Origin: Dialister succinatiphilus YIT 11850
GTDB taxonomy: Bacteria > Bacillota > Negativicutes > Veillonellales > Dialisteraceae
Length of the DNA: 64,000 nt
Direction of reading: 5' to 3'
Assembly: GCF_000242435.1 (NCBI RefSeq)
Contig: NZ_JH591188.1
Location: 609,703-673,702 of the forward strand
Below are positions 25,932-33,479 of this stretch, piece after piece; within the stretch, counting starts at the first letter, position 1; every line of letters starts with the position of its first letter. The translations under genes and the position numbers were made by a program. The notes beneath the pieces were generated by a model. That model was not told the origin of the DNA, ran no database searches, and was given only the letters and a program-made list of their open reading frames with translations.

Positions 25932-28307
25932 TCATTCCTCTTTTCCTGTCAGCCGGTCTGCTATTTTAACGGCGGCAATGCCGTCTCTGCAGTAGTTCGG
26001 CGCGCCGATGCGGCTGGCATAATCCTGGGTAACCACGGCGCCGCCTACGAGAATTTTAACGCCGGGGGTTTCTTCTTTTAATGCTTTCACGGTATGTTCC
26101 ATTTCCGGCAGGGTGGTGGTCATGAGGGAGCAGAGGCCGGCCAGATCTGCATGATGGTCTTTGACTGCCGAAACGAAGACCTCTGGATCCACGTCTTTTC
26201 CCAGATCAATGACCCGGTATCCGCTGTTTTCCATGAGAGCGGCTACAATGTTTTTGCCCAGGTCGTGGATATCGCCTTTGACGGTGCCGATGACCAGGGT
26301 GCCCTTGGCGGAGCTGTTCATTTCAGGAAGAATTTTCTTCAATTCTTTGAAAGCGGCCTGCATGGCTTCTGCCGCCATCATGACCTGGGGCAGGTATACT
26401 TTTCCGGCACCATAGCCGTCTCCGATTTCCGTCATGGCAGCGGTAAGGCCTTCTTTGATAATGGTTTCCGAAGAAATCCCATTGTCCAGCAGTGTTTTGA
26501 TGAGGGCGGCCGATTCTTCTTTTTCTCCGTTCTTTACTGCAGCTTTGATTCTTTCCAGCGGCGGCAGGTCTTCAGAGGGGGCGCTCTTTGCTTTCGGCTC
26601 TTCAGAAAGGGCAGCGGCCCTGATGAAATCCCTGGCGCCGGGGTCAAAGCCCAGAAGCAGTCTGGCATTGATGAAAGCATCCTGGATATCCTTGTCCAGG
26701 GGGTTGATAATGGGGGCATTCATGCCGCAGGCAAAGGCCATGGTGAGGAAGGCTGCATTAATCCGGGGCCGGGCAGGAAGGCCGAAGGAAACGTTGCTTG
26801 TGCCCATAACGCAGGGAAGACCGAATTCCTTCTTATATAAAGAAATGGTTTTCAGCGTTTCTCTGGCACCGGTGTCGGAGGAGCCGATGGTCAGCACCAG
26901 GGGGTCCAGCAGGAGGTCTTCCTTCCGAAGGCCTGCTTTGAGAGCTTTGTCAATGATGGCAGAGGCAATGCGTATCCGTTCATCCGCCGTTTTCGGCAGA
27001 TTTCCCTTTTCCAGAGGGAGGCAGAGTACGGCGGCACCATAGGTTTTGGCCAGTTTCAGCACCTTTTCAAGAATTTCATCATCGGCGCCGTTGACGGAAT
27101 TGATGAGCGGGCGGCCGGGGTATACTTTCAGCGCTCTTTCCAGCACCGCCGGGTCTGTGCTGTCTATGGACAGAGGTACCGGGCAGAGCATGGAGAGCTG
27201 GGAAATGACTGTTTCCATGGCTTCTCTCTGGTCGATGCCGGGAACACCCATATTCACATCCAGTACATCAGCACCGGCAGCTACTTCGGCCAGCCCTTCC
27301 TTCTTGACGGAAACGAAGCTGCCCTTCTGGATATCTTCTCTCATTTTCTTTCTTCCCGTGGGGTTGATTCGTTCCCCGATTTTGACGGGAGCATAGTCGT
27401 CACCGATGAATACGGTTTTTGTCCGGGAAGTGAGGGCGGTGAAGGGCTTCACTTTCGGCGGCAGAGTCAGGGGGACATCTTTCAGCACCTCTGCCACTTT
27501 CCGGATATGGTCCGGCGTGGTGCCGCAGCAGCCGCCCAGGTAGGATACGCCGATTTTAGCAAATTCCGGAGCATAGGATGCAAATTCTTCCGGCCCCAGG
27601 GGGAAGCGGGTTTCTCCGTTTTCCAGTACCGGCATGCCTGCATTGGGCTGGATAATCACAGGCTTATTGGTGACGGAAACCATCTGGCGGGCGGCCTCAA
27701 GCAGCTTGTCAGGACCTACAGAGCAGTTGGCTCCGATGACATCAGCACCCATGGCATCCAGAAGGATGGTGGCAGTAACGGGGTCTGTGCCGGGAATAGT
27801 CCTGCCGTCTTCGGAGTAGGTCATCTGGCAGATCACAGGGAGGCTGGCCGCTTCTTTGGCTGCTATCAGGGCTGCCTTCATTTCCTGGATATCGATGATG
27901 GTTTCAATGATGAGGCAGTCTGCTCCTGCCTGGGCCAGTGCTTTGGCCAGGCGGTAATAATTTTCGCAGGTTTCGTCAAAGGACAAATCGCCGATGGGTT
28001 TGATGAACTTTCCGGTGGGGCCCATGTCGCCGGCCACTTTGACTTTATCTCCGCAGGCAGCCCGCACATTCCGTACTGCAGCTGCAGCGATTTCTTCCAC
28101 CTTGTCCGACAGATCGTAATCGGCCAGCTTCAGCGGAGAAGAACCGAAGGTATTGGTGGTGATAAACTGACTCCCTGCTTCCATATAGGCCCTGTGAATC
28201 TGCTGTACCACGTCAGGGTGGGAAATATTGTAATAATCGGGGCAGCTTCCTGCCTCAAGACCGAATTTCTGCAGCATGGTACCCATGCCGCCGTCAAATA
28301 GTATCAT
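25932..28307 (-). CDS. metH: Cobalamin-dependent methionine synthase, without reactivation domain
   Basis: Transfers a methyl group from 5-methyl-THF via B12 to homocysteine. Modules in order over 791 aa: homocysteine methyltransferase barrel (~1-290) with zinc cysteines in GANCSVG and GGCCGTT; pterin-binding barrel (~310-565; GERINPTG); B12 cap and Rossmann domain (~580-791) with GDIHDLGKN, whose His ligates cobalt. The ~330-residue C-terminal activation domain of E. coli MetH is absent and is supplied by the upstream gene at 28433-29095. The ATG has AAAGGAG 9 nt upstream. Confidence 0.96.
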   Translation of the reverse strand: MILFDGGMGTMLQKFGLEAGSCPDYYNISHPDVVQQIHRAYMEAGSQFITTNTFGSSPLKLADYDLSDKVEEIAAAAVRNVRAACGDKVKVAGDMGPTGKFIKPIGDLSFDETCENYYRLAKALAQAGADCLIIETIIDIQEMKAALIAAKEAASLPVICQMTYSEDGRTIPGTDPVTATILLDAMGADVIGANCSVGPDKLLEAARQMVSVTNKPVIIQPNAGMPVLENGETRFPLGPEEFASYAPEFAKIGVSYLGGCCGTTPDHIRKVAEVLKDVPLTLPPKVKPFTALTSRTKTVFIGDDYAPVKIGERINPTGRKKMREDIQKGSFVSVKKEGLAEVAAGADVLDVNMGVPGIDQREAMETVISQLSMLCPVPLSIDSTDPAVLERALKVYPGRPLINSVNGADDEILEKVLKLAKTYGAAVLCLPLEKGNLPKTADERIRIASAIIDKALKAGLRKEDLLLDPLVLTIGSSDTGARETLKTISLYKKEFGLPCVMGTSNVSFGLPARPRINAAFLTMAFACGMNAPIINPLDKDIQDAFINARLLLGFDPGARDFIRAAALSEEPKAKSAPSEDLPPLERIKAAVKNGEKEESAALIKTLLDNGISSETIIKEGLTAAMTEIGDGYGAGKVYLPQVMMAAEAMQAAFKELKKILPEMNSSAKGTLVIGTVKGDIHDLGKNIVAALMENSGYRVIDLGKDVDPEVFVSAVKDHHADLAGLCSLMTTTLPEMEHTVKALKEETPGVKILVGGAVVTQDYASRIGAPNYCRDGIAAVKIADRLTGKEE

Positions 28308-28432
28308 AAAGCACTCCTTTTCTGTGATATATGATTTTTCTATGTTATATGATGGACTATGGAAGTTATATTTTCAAGAAGTGATTCCTGAAATTCCGAT
28401 GCTGTGAAATGCACTGGACTTTCTGCTCTAAC

Positions 28433-29095
28433 TTAACGTCTGAAGGGACAGGTGAGAAGGGAGCAGGTCCGGCATTTGGCCGGCGCCGGGCGCTGGCTGC
28501 ATTGGGAAATGCCGATGATGGCGGACACAGATTTCCTTGGAAAAAGCATGGAATGGTCTGTCACCTGGATGCCTATTTTATCCGCTTCGATGAGGCGGCA
28601 GAAATCTTTCTGCTGGGTTACCGGCCAGTCTCCGTAGCCCGGAGAAAAGCGCCATACCGTTTTCTGCCCGTCCTTTGCAGCTTCCTTCTGGATGAGCCGG
28701 TCCACCTGGTCTGCCAGATGCTCGGTGGCGGTAGTGGCCGCCGCATCCAGAAGAAGACCCCGCACATAGTCTCCCGACTTGAAGGCAGCATCCGATGCTT
28801 TTTCGATTTCATCACCCACTGTCACCGCCAGCACGGCAGTGGACCAGGAATTGGCCAGATGGTGACGGATGCTGTTTCCGGACAGCACCAAAGGCGGATT
28901 TCCTTCAATCTTTCCTTCAGAAGGAGAATAGGGGATCACCTGCCAGATGCCTTTAGGCTCCGCCAGTGCCAGCGCCTCCTGTATGGCACTCTGTATGGCT
29001 TCTTCGGGAAAATTCTTACCTTTGGGATTCATGCCTGCATAGCGGAGCATTTCCTTCCGGTCTATTTCAAATAAAGTTCCATTATAGAAAGGCAT
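28433..29095 (-). CDS. Free-standing methionine synthase reactivation domain
   Basis: A 220-aa protein matching the SAM-binding activation module normally at the C-terminus of MetH. Seen are RFSPGYGDWPVTQQ (the SAM-site signature), a Leu/Ala-rich helical middle, and KCRTCSLLTCPF at the C-terminus. It presumably re-methylates oxidised cob(II)alamin on MetH using SAM and a reductant. It is the first gene of the operon, behind a T-box leader, and upstream of metH (125-nt gap) and metF. The ATG has AAGGAGG. Split MetH systems are known in Firmicutes and Thermotoga. Confidence 0.9.
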   Translation of the reverse strand: MPFYNGTLFEIDRKEMLRYAGMNPKGKNFPEEAIQSAIQEALALAEPKGIWQVIPYSPSEGKIEGNPPLVLSGNSIRHHLANSWSTAVLAVTVGDEIEKASDAAFKSGDYVRGLLLDAAATTATEHLADQVDRLIQKEAAKDGQKTVWRFSPGYGDWPVTQQKDFCRLIEADKIGIQVTDHSMLFPRKSVSAIIGISQCSQRPAPAKCRTCSLLTCPFRR

Positions 29096-29107
29096 AAAAC
29101 CTCCTTA

Positions 29108-29380
29108 AAATAAAAAAATCTTCCATCCCTAAAGGGACGAAAGATTCGTGTTACCACCCAATTTTATCCATGCATTGCTGCATGAACCTCTATAGGTACG
29201 CCAGCCATAAGGCCTTGATACTTGAGCGCTGTATCGGGCGCACCCGGGATGCCTCATCATTCGGCCTTCCCTGCTCAGAGTCCATCTTCAGCAGCTCTTT
29301 GGCACTCCCTTCTCACCACCGGGAGCTCTCTTTGGCCTTGGCATCTGCCTACTCTTCTCTTCATCGCATGTCTGTAATTA
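29108..29380 (-). ncRNA. T-box leader of the methionine operon
   Basis: Read on the minus strand. The conserved T-box TGGGTGGTAACACG is at 29160-29147, followed by a terminator stem and U7 (29146-29111). Upstream is stem I with AGAGAGCTCCCGGTGGTGAGAAGGGAG (AGAGA bulge and distal loop, ~29328-29302) and the specifier region GAAGATGGACTCTGAG. Within the latter, ATG (29285-29283) is the likely methionine specifier, agreeing with the genes downstream; a GAT reading is one base out of register. Uncharged tRNA-Met would stabilise the antiterminator and switch on the reactivation gene, metH and metF. Confidence 0.88.
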
Positions 29381-29386
29381 AGTCTA

Positions 29387-29415
29387 ACTATAGCATAGGA
29401 GACAGGAGGTGTCAA
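29387..29415 (-). promoter_or_regulatory. Promoter of the T-box methionine operon
   Basis: On the minus strand TTGACA (29415-29410), a 17-nt spacer and TATAGT (29392-29387), preceded by TGC (extended -10). Confidence 0.85.
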
Positions 29416-29597
29416 ATGAAGAGTTTCGGGCGGCAGGAAGATGAGAAATGAAATTTCTTCCTTTATCTCTGACTATATGAGCAGAGGGAACGAAAGGCCC
29501 GGAAAACATGGGCGATTCCTCCTGTCGGCGCGAATCCATGGAAGACAGGAGGCCTATGGATTCTAATATGATTCTTCCCTCAAAGGCCGGCCGAATT

Positions 29598-29692
29598 TCA
29601 AATGAAAAACTTCCTGACATCCCTTGAGGGGCAGGCTCATGAAGCCCCTTGAAGATTGGCGCGTGAATCGCGGGATGACAGGAAGTTTTTTG
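29598..29692 (+). other. Structured intergenic element with 18-bp closing stem
   Basis: AAAACTTCCTGACATCCC is mirrored by GGGATGACAGGAAGTTTT with one mismatch. Between the arms lie two smaller hairpins, GGGGC...GCCCC and GATT...AATC, so the element can fold as a three-way junction and then runs into T6. It sits in the 600-nt gap between the divergent met operon and the gene at 30009. An 80-codon open frame (29624-29866) overlaps it but looks non-coding. The rest of the gap shows nothing recognisable. Confidence 0.45.
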
Positions 29693-30008
29693 TGCTGGAA
29701 ATTTGAAGGGAAAAAAGCAGTCCTTTTAAAGCAGACATTTCTTATGGAAGGAACCCTCTTTCAACCGGACTTTACCGGGCCGGAAGCAGTCCGTCTTCCC
29801 ACAGCAAAAGCAGAATTTCTACATGCAGACTTTGGCTTTCGGACATCTGAGACCCTGCTCAGATGATGAAGACAGAGGACTTCTTTGATTTCATTAGAAA
29901 AGCATGGATGAATTGTCATTTACAAATCTTTTAGTGTATGCCACAATAAGGACAGGAAATTCTATGTTGATTTCTTTTCTGAAAGCGATATCGGAATGAG
30001 CGATTTTT

Positions 30009-30383
30009 ATGGATGAATTTAACTTTATCTTTCTTGCCCTGGGCTTCCTCATGACGATCTGGAGCTGGATGGCAGTCAAAAAGAAGGCGCCTGAGCGGCA
30101 CTATCCCCTGTGGTATCGGGGCCTGCAGCTCTTCTGCATGGCAGTGATTCTGGCGCCCTGTATTCTGATTACTGTTTCTGAGGGGGAAAATCAAAACCTT
30201 TCTCTTTTTCTCTATGCCCAGGCAGCCGCTTTTGCCATTCTCCTTTTTCTGGATGGCGCAAAATCCCGGTTTGGCAGAGCGGTGTCTGATGGCAGATGCG
30301 GGGATGGAAAGGGCATGATTCTGTTTTTGGGTGCAGCTGTCACGGTTCTTATGTGGGCAGCTTTTGTTTATATGCTGAGGTGA
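30009..30383 (+). CDS. Small hypothetical membrane protein
   Basis: A 124-aa protein with about four hydrophobic helices (residues ~5-23, 37-58, 68-83, 100-122) separated by short basic loops. No family is recognised. The ribosome site is weak (GGAATGAG ~10 nt before the ATG). It lies 6 nt upstream of the DUF1638 gene, so the two are probably cotranscribed; a membrane partner for the DUF1638 protein is possible but unproven. Confidence 0.7.
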   Translation: MDEFNFIFLALGFLMTIWSWMAVKKKAPERHYPLWYRGLQLFCMAVILAPCILITVSEGENQNLSLFLYAQAAAFAILLFLDGAKSRFGRAVSDGRCGDGKGMILFLGAAVTVLMWAAFVYMLR

Positions 30384-30389
30384 TATGAA

Positions 30390-31055
30390 ATGGGAAATCA
30401 GACGGTCATTCTTGCCTGCCCTACACTGGCAGGAGAACTGAAAGAAGCGATGAAAGAGGCTCAGTCAGACAGTGTGGTCTATTTCATGCCGCCCGGTCTT
30501 CACCGGGACCCCAAGGTGCTTCATCATTATGTGCAGGATAAGATCGATCATTTTTACAATGTATCAAAAATCGTGGTGTGCACCACAGGCTGCGGCGGAG
30601 GAAATATAGGAATCGCCGCGTCTTCGGCGCCTCTGGTATATCCGAAAACCAGGGATTGCATCGATATCCTTCTTTCCGGAGACAGCCTGGCCGATTTGAA
30701 GCGGGATATGCATGGCGTTTTTCTTACGGAAAGTTGGATGGAGTTCATGAAGGAATCCTCCATTGATATGGAAAAGCTGGAGAAAAAGATGGGCCGAGAC
30801 GAAGCTCATGGGTATCTGAAGAAGCTTTATGCGCCAATTCATGATTTTTATATTATTGATACCGGCTGCTATGATGTGGAGCCGGTGAAGAAGTACATCG
30901 AGCCTATGGTGGACCTGCTCAAAGCAGATCTTCATATGGTTCATGGCGGTTATGGTATTTTGCGGAAGATGGCTAAGGGAACCTTTGACGACGATTTCTT
31001 TGTGGTTCCTAAGGGGGAAAAGGTAAAGCCTGGTTCTTTTCCTGCAAACTTTTAA
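30390..31055 (+). CDS. DUF1638 domain protein
   Basis: A 221-aa soluble protein resembling DUF1638. The N-terminus VILACPTLAGELKEAM is followed by VVCTTGCGGGNIGI, LYAPIHDFYIIDTGCYDVEPV and HGGYGILRKMAKG. Conserved cysteines (in CTTGCGGG and DTGCYD) could bind a metal or cofactor. In other anaerobes the family neighbours corrinoid methyltransferases, and here it stands ~1.9 kb from a B12-dependent methionine operon, but on the other strand. The reaction is unknown. A GAGGTGAT site precedes ATG 30390; a hairpin (31121-31151) follows. Confidence 0.7.
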   Translation: MGNQTVILACPTLAGELKEAMKEAQSDSVVYFMPPGLHRDPKVLHHYVQDKIDHFYNVSKIVVCTTGCGGGNIGIAASSAPLVYPKTRDCIDILLSGDSLADLKRDMHGVFLTESWMEFMKESSIDMEKLEKKMGRDEAHGYLKKLYAPIHDFYIIDTGCYDVEPVKKYIEPMVDLLKADLHMVHGGYGILRKMAKGTFDDDFFVVPKGEKVKPGSFPANF

Positions 31056-31120
31056 TTAAGGAGGATGTCCATGGCATAAGACAATTTCATGGACCTGGAC
31101 TTCCTGGCTCTTTTACGCAG

Positions 31121-31151
31121 GAAACTTTTTTCATAAAAAAGGAAAAGTTTC
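31121..31151 (+). terminator. Possible terminator after the DUF1638 gene
   Basis: GAAACTTTT/AAAAGTTTC stem around an A/T-rich loop; AT-rich and lacking a clean U-tract. Confidence 0.35.
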
Positions 31152-31241
31152 AAAAAGGGTTTGGGAAAATCGGCCTGTATACTATGATTCTCTTTCATTT
31201 TCTCCCGTTTTTACCCATAAATGACAAAAGTCATCATTCCC

Positions 31242-31270
31242 TTGACAAAAAGGCGGATGGTGGGTATACT
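31242..31270 (+). promoter_or_regulatory. Promoter of the Asp-Gly-Cys-Leu tRNA array
   Basis: TTGACA (31242-31247), 17 nt, TATACT (31265-31270), about 20 nt before tRNA-Asp. Confidence 0.85.
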
Positions 31271-31289
31271 AATTAAGTAACTTACGTGC

Positions 31290-31366
31290 GGCCCGGTGGT
31301 GTAGTGGTCTAACATGCCGCCCTGTCACGGCGGAGATCGTCAGTTCAAATCTGATCCGGGTCGCCA
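31290..31366 (+). tRNA. tRNA-Asp (GTC)
   Basis: Acceptor GGCCCGG/CCGGGTC; anticodon stem CCGCC/GGCGG with loop CTGTCAC, giving GTC. Encoded CCA follows the discriminator G. First of four clustered tRNAs. Confidence 0.95.
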
Positions 31367-31368
31367 GT

Positions 31369-31443
31369 GCGGAAGTAGCTCAGTGGTAGAGCACAACCTT
31401 GCCAAGGTTGGGGTCGCGGGTTCGAGTCCCGTTTTCCGCTCCA
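31369..31443 (+). tRNA. tRNA-Gly (GCC)
   Basis: Acceptor GCGGAAG/TTTCCGC; anticodon stem CAACC/GGTTG with loop TTGCCAA, giving GCC; discriminator T and encoded CCA. Only 2 nt after tRNA-Asp. Confidence 0.95.
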
Positions 31444-31446
31444 TAT

Positions 31447-31520
31447 GGCGGCATAGCCAAGCGGTAAGGCAGAGGTCTGCAAAACCTTTATCCCCAGTTC
31501 GATTCTGGGTGCCGCCTCCA
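31447..31520 (+). tRNA. tRNA-Cys (GCA)
   Basis: Acceptor GGCGGCA/TGCCGCC; anticodon loop CTGCAAA, giving GCA; discriminator T with encoded CCA. Confidence 0.95.
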
Positions 31521-31552
31521 TATTTTAACTATTATAATCTTCATATATACCT

Positions 31553-31641
31553 GCCGGGGTGGCGGAACTGGCAGACGCAAGGGACTTAAAATCCCTCGAA
31601 TCGTGAGATTCGTACCGGTTCGATTCCGGTCCTCGGCACCA
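31553..31641 (+). tRNA. tRNA-Leu (TAA)
   Basis: An 89-nt class II tRNA with a long variable arm (TCGAATCGTGAGATTCGT). Anticodon stem AGGGA/TCCCT with loop CTTAAAA, giving TAA; encoded CCA. Confidence 0.95.
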
Positions 31642-31754
31642 CATGATGATTCAGCTGGAACTTCAGGTTCCGGCTTTTTTAGTGTCTGGAGATGGGAGAG
31701 AAGTAAGAAAGACAGCCGGATGCTTTGCCTGCCGCTTCCCTGAACCTGAATCTT

Positions 31755-31782
31755 TTGAACTTTTTCCCTCCTATGGTATAAT
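31755..31782 (+). promoter_or_regulatory. Promoter of thiC
   Basis: TTGAAC (31755-31760), 16 nt, TATAAT (31777-31782), immediately before the TPP aptamer. Confidence 0.75.
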
Positions 31783-31788
31783 ACATAC

Positions 31789-31870
31789 ATGCTGGGGGAG
31801 TCAGTGGACTGAGAGGATGAAATCCGACCCTTTGAACTTGATGCGGTTTATACCGACGTAAGGAAGCAGG
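31789..31870 (+). ncRNA. TPP riboswitch (THI element)
   Basis: The thi-box core is visible in order: GGGGGAGTC, ACTGAGAGGATGAAATCC, GACCCTTTGAACTTGATGCGG and ACCGACGTAAGGAAGCA. A strong terminator (31885-31910) follows as expression platform and thiC begins 14 nt later, so thiamine pyrophosphate should switch thiC off. Confidence 0.95.
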
Positions 31871-31884
31871 AAATCTGTTTGTTC

Positions 31885-31910
31885 AAAGCCCGCTATGGCG
31901 GGCTTTTTTT
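31885..31910 (+). terminator. TPP riboswitch expression-platform terminator
   Basis: AAAGCCCGC/GCGGGCTTT hairpin with T7, between aptamer and thiC. Confidence 0.92.
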
Positions 31911-31923
31911 CATGGGAGGAATC

Positions 31924-33231
31924 ATGACACAGCTGGAAGCGGCAAGACAGGGAATCATAACGAAGGAAATGGAAACGGCAGCCCGGGATGAAGGGGTGCC
32001 GGCAGAATATATCCGGCAGGGAGTGGCAGAAGGAACCATTGTCATTCCTGCCAATATATACCACAAATCTCTTCATCCCTATGCCATCGGCAAGGGACTT
32101 CGCACAAAGATGAATGTGAATCTGGGCATTTCGGAAGATGTGTGCAATTATGAAACGGAGCAGGTAAAGGCGAAGCTGGCCTGGGAAATGAAGGCAGAAG
32201 CCATTATGGACCTGTCCTGCTATGGAGAGACGGCACCTTTCCGGGAATGGCTGGTGAAGAACAGCCCTGCCGCCATTGGTACGGTACCTATGTATGATGT
32301 AAAGGGCGTGCTCCATAAGGGGCTGAAAGACATGACTGCTGATGATTTATTTTCCGTGGTGGAACGGCATGCCAAAGACGGCGTGGATTTCATGACCATC
32401 CATGCAGGACTGAATCGGGAGACTGCAAAGCACATTATGCGGAACAAGCGGATTACCAATCTGGTTTCCCGGGGCGGTTCCATCCTTTTTGCCTGGATGT
32501 ACATGCACGGGAAGGAAAATCCTTTCTATGAACAGTTTGACCGGCTTCTGGAACTTCTGCGGAAATACGATGTAACCCTGTCTTTAGGAGACGGCTGCCG
32601 CAGCGGCAGCGGCCATGATTCCACCGATGCCATCCAGATTTCCGAACTGATTAATCTGGGCGAACTGGTGCTCCGTGCCCGCAGGGCTGGTGTGCAGGTC
32701 ATGGTGGAAGGCCCGGGCCATATGCCTATTTCCGATGTGCGCATGAATGTGGAAGTGGCCAAGAAGCTGACCCATGGGGCGCCTCTGTATGTGCTGGGGC
32801 CCATTGTTACCGATGTAGCACCGGGCTATGACCACATTACCGCCGCCATTGGCGGGGCTCTTTCTGCATCCTGCGGCGCCGATTTTCTCTGCTATGTGAC
32901 TCCGGCAGAACATCTCCGTCTCCCCGATGTGGACGATGTGCATGAAGGCATTGTGGCGTCCAAAATCGCCTGCCATGCCGCTGACCTGGCAAAGGGCGTG
33001 AAGGGTGCTGCCCTGTGGGATGAAAAAATGTCCTGGGCCAGAAGAAAGGTGGACTTCAAAGAAATGATTCCGCTGGCCATCGATCCTGCCAAGGCCAGAA
33101 GGTATCGGGAAAGCAGCAAACCGGAAGATGAATTTACCTGTACCATGTGCGGTTCCATGTGCCCCATGAAGACACTGGATGAAATCCTGAATAATCGGAA
33201 TCCGGAAGATGATCCTTTCGAGAAAAAATAA
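31924..33231 (+). CDS. thiC: Phosphomethylpyrimidine synthase ThiC
   Basis: A radical SAM enzyme converting aminoimidazole ribotide to hydroxymethylpyrimidine phosphate in thiamine synthesis. Diagnostic segments are [26 protein letters not shown] and [14 protein letters not shown]. The C-terminal cluster motif is CTMCGSMC (C-x2-C-x3-C), the spacing of the short anaerobe-type ThiC. Length is 435 aa without the N-terminal extension of the E. coli enzyme. The upstream in-frame TTG at 31879 lies inside the riboswitch terminator, so ATG 31924 with GGGAGGA is the start. No other thi gene is adjacent. Confidence 0.97.
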   Translation: MTQLEAARQGIITKEMETAARDEGVPAEYIRQGVAEGTIVIPANIYHKSLHPYAIGKGLRTKMNVNLGISEDVCNYETEQVKAKLAWEMKAEAIMDLSCYGETAPFREWLVKNSPAAIGTVPMYDVKGVLHKGLKDMTADDLFSVVERHAKDGVDFMTIHAGLNRETAKHIMRNKRITNLVSRGGSILFAWMYMHGKENPFYEQFDRLLELLRKYDVTLSLGDGCRSGSGHDSTDAIQISELINLGELVLRARRAGVQVMVEGPGHMPISDVRMNVEVAKKLTHGAPLYVLGPIVTDVAPGYDHITAAIGGALSASCGADFLCYVTPAEHLRLPDVDDVHEGIVASKIACHAADLAKGVKGAALWDEKMSWARRKVDFKEMIPLAIDPAKARRYRESSKPEDEFTCTMCGSMCPMKTLDEILNNRNPEDDPFEKK

Positions 33232-33266
33232 AAAAGCCCAGCCTTCCATTGGATAGGCGTCCATAT

Positions 33267-33302
33267 AAAAAGGGGTGTTCCTTAAAAGGAGCCCCTTTTT
33301 TG
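33267..33302 (+). terminator. Terminator of thiC
   Basis: Long A/T-flanked stem AAAAAGGGG...CCCCTTTTTT with an inner TTCCTT/AAGGAG. Confidence 0.85.
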
Positions 33303-33479
33303 TATCTAATGGACCAGGATACTGATGGGCTGCTGGAGCCTGCTTTGATAAGACTTTTATGTACCGCCTCCTGGGATTCCCTGCCTGCAGTCTCCTTTCT
33401 TCCGTTTGAATCCTTTCTGCTCCTTTTGACCATGATATAATAAAGAAAAGGAAAAATTTCATGCGAAGGAGGCAGGGCC

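Noticed and set aside
29624..29866. Plus-strand 80-codon frame in the 29.4-30.0 kb gap
   Set aside because: It overlaps the stem-loop element, has no good ribosome site and no recognisable domain.
31879..31923. Upstream TTG start for thiC
   Set aside because: Located within the riboswitch terminator; ATG 31924 has a proper ribosome site.
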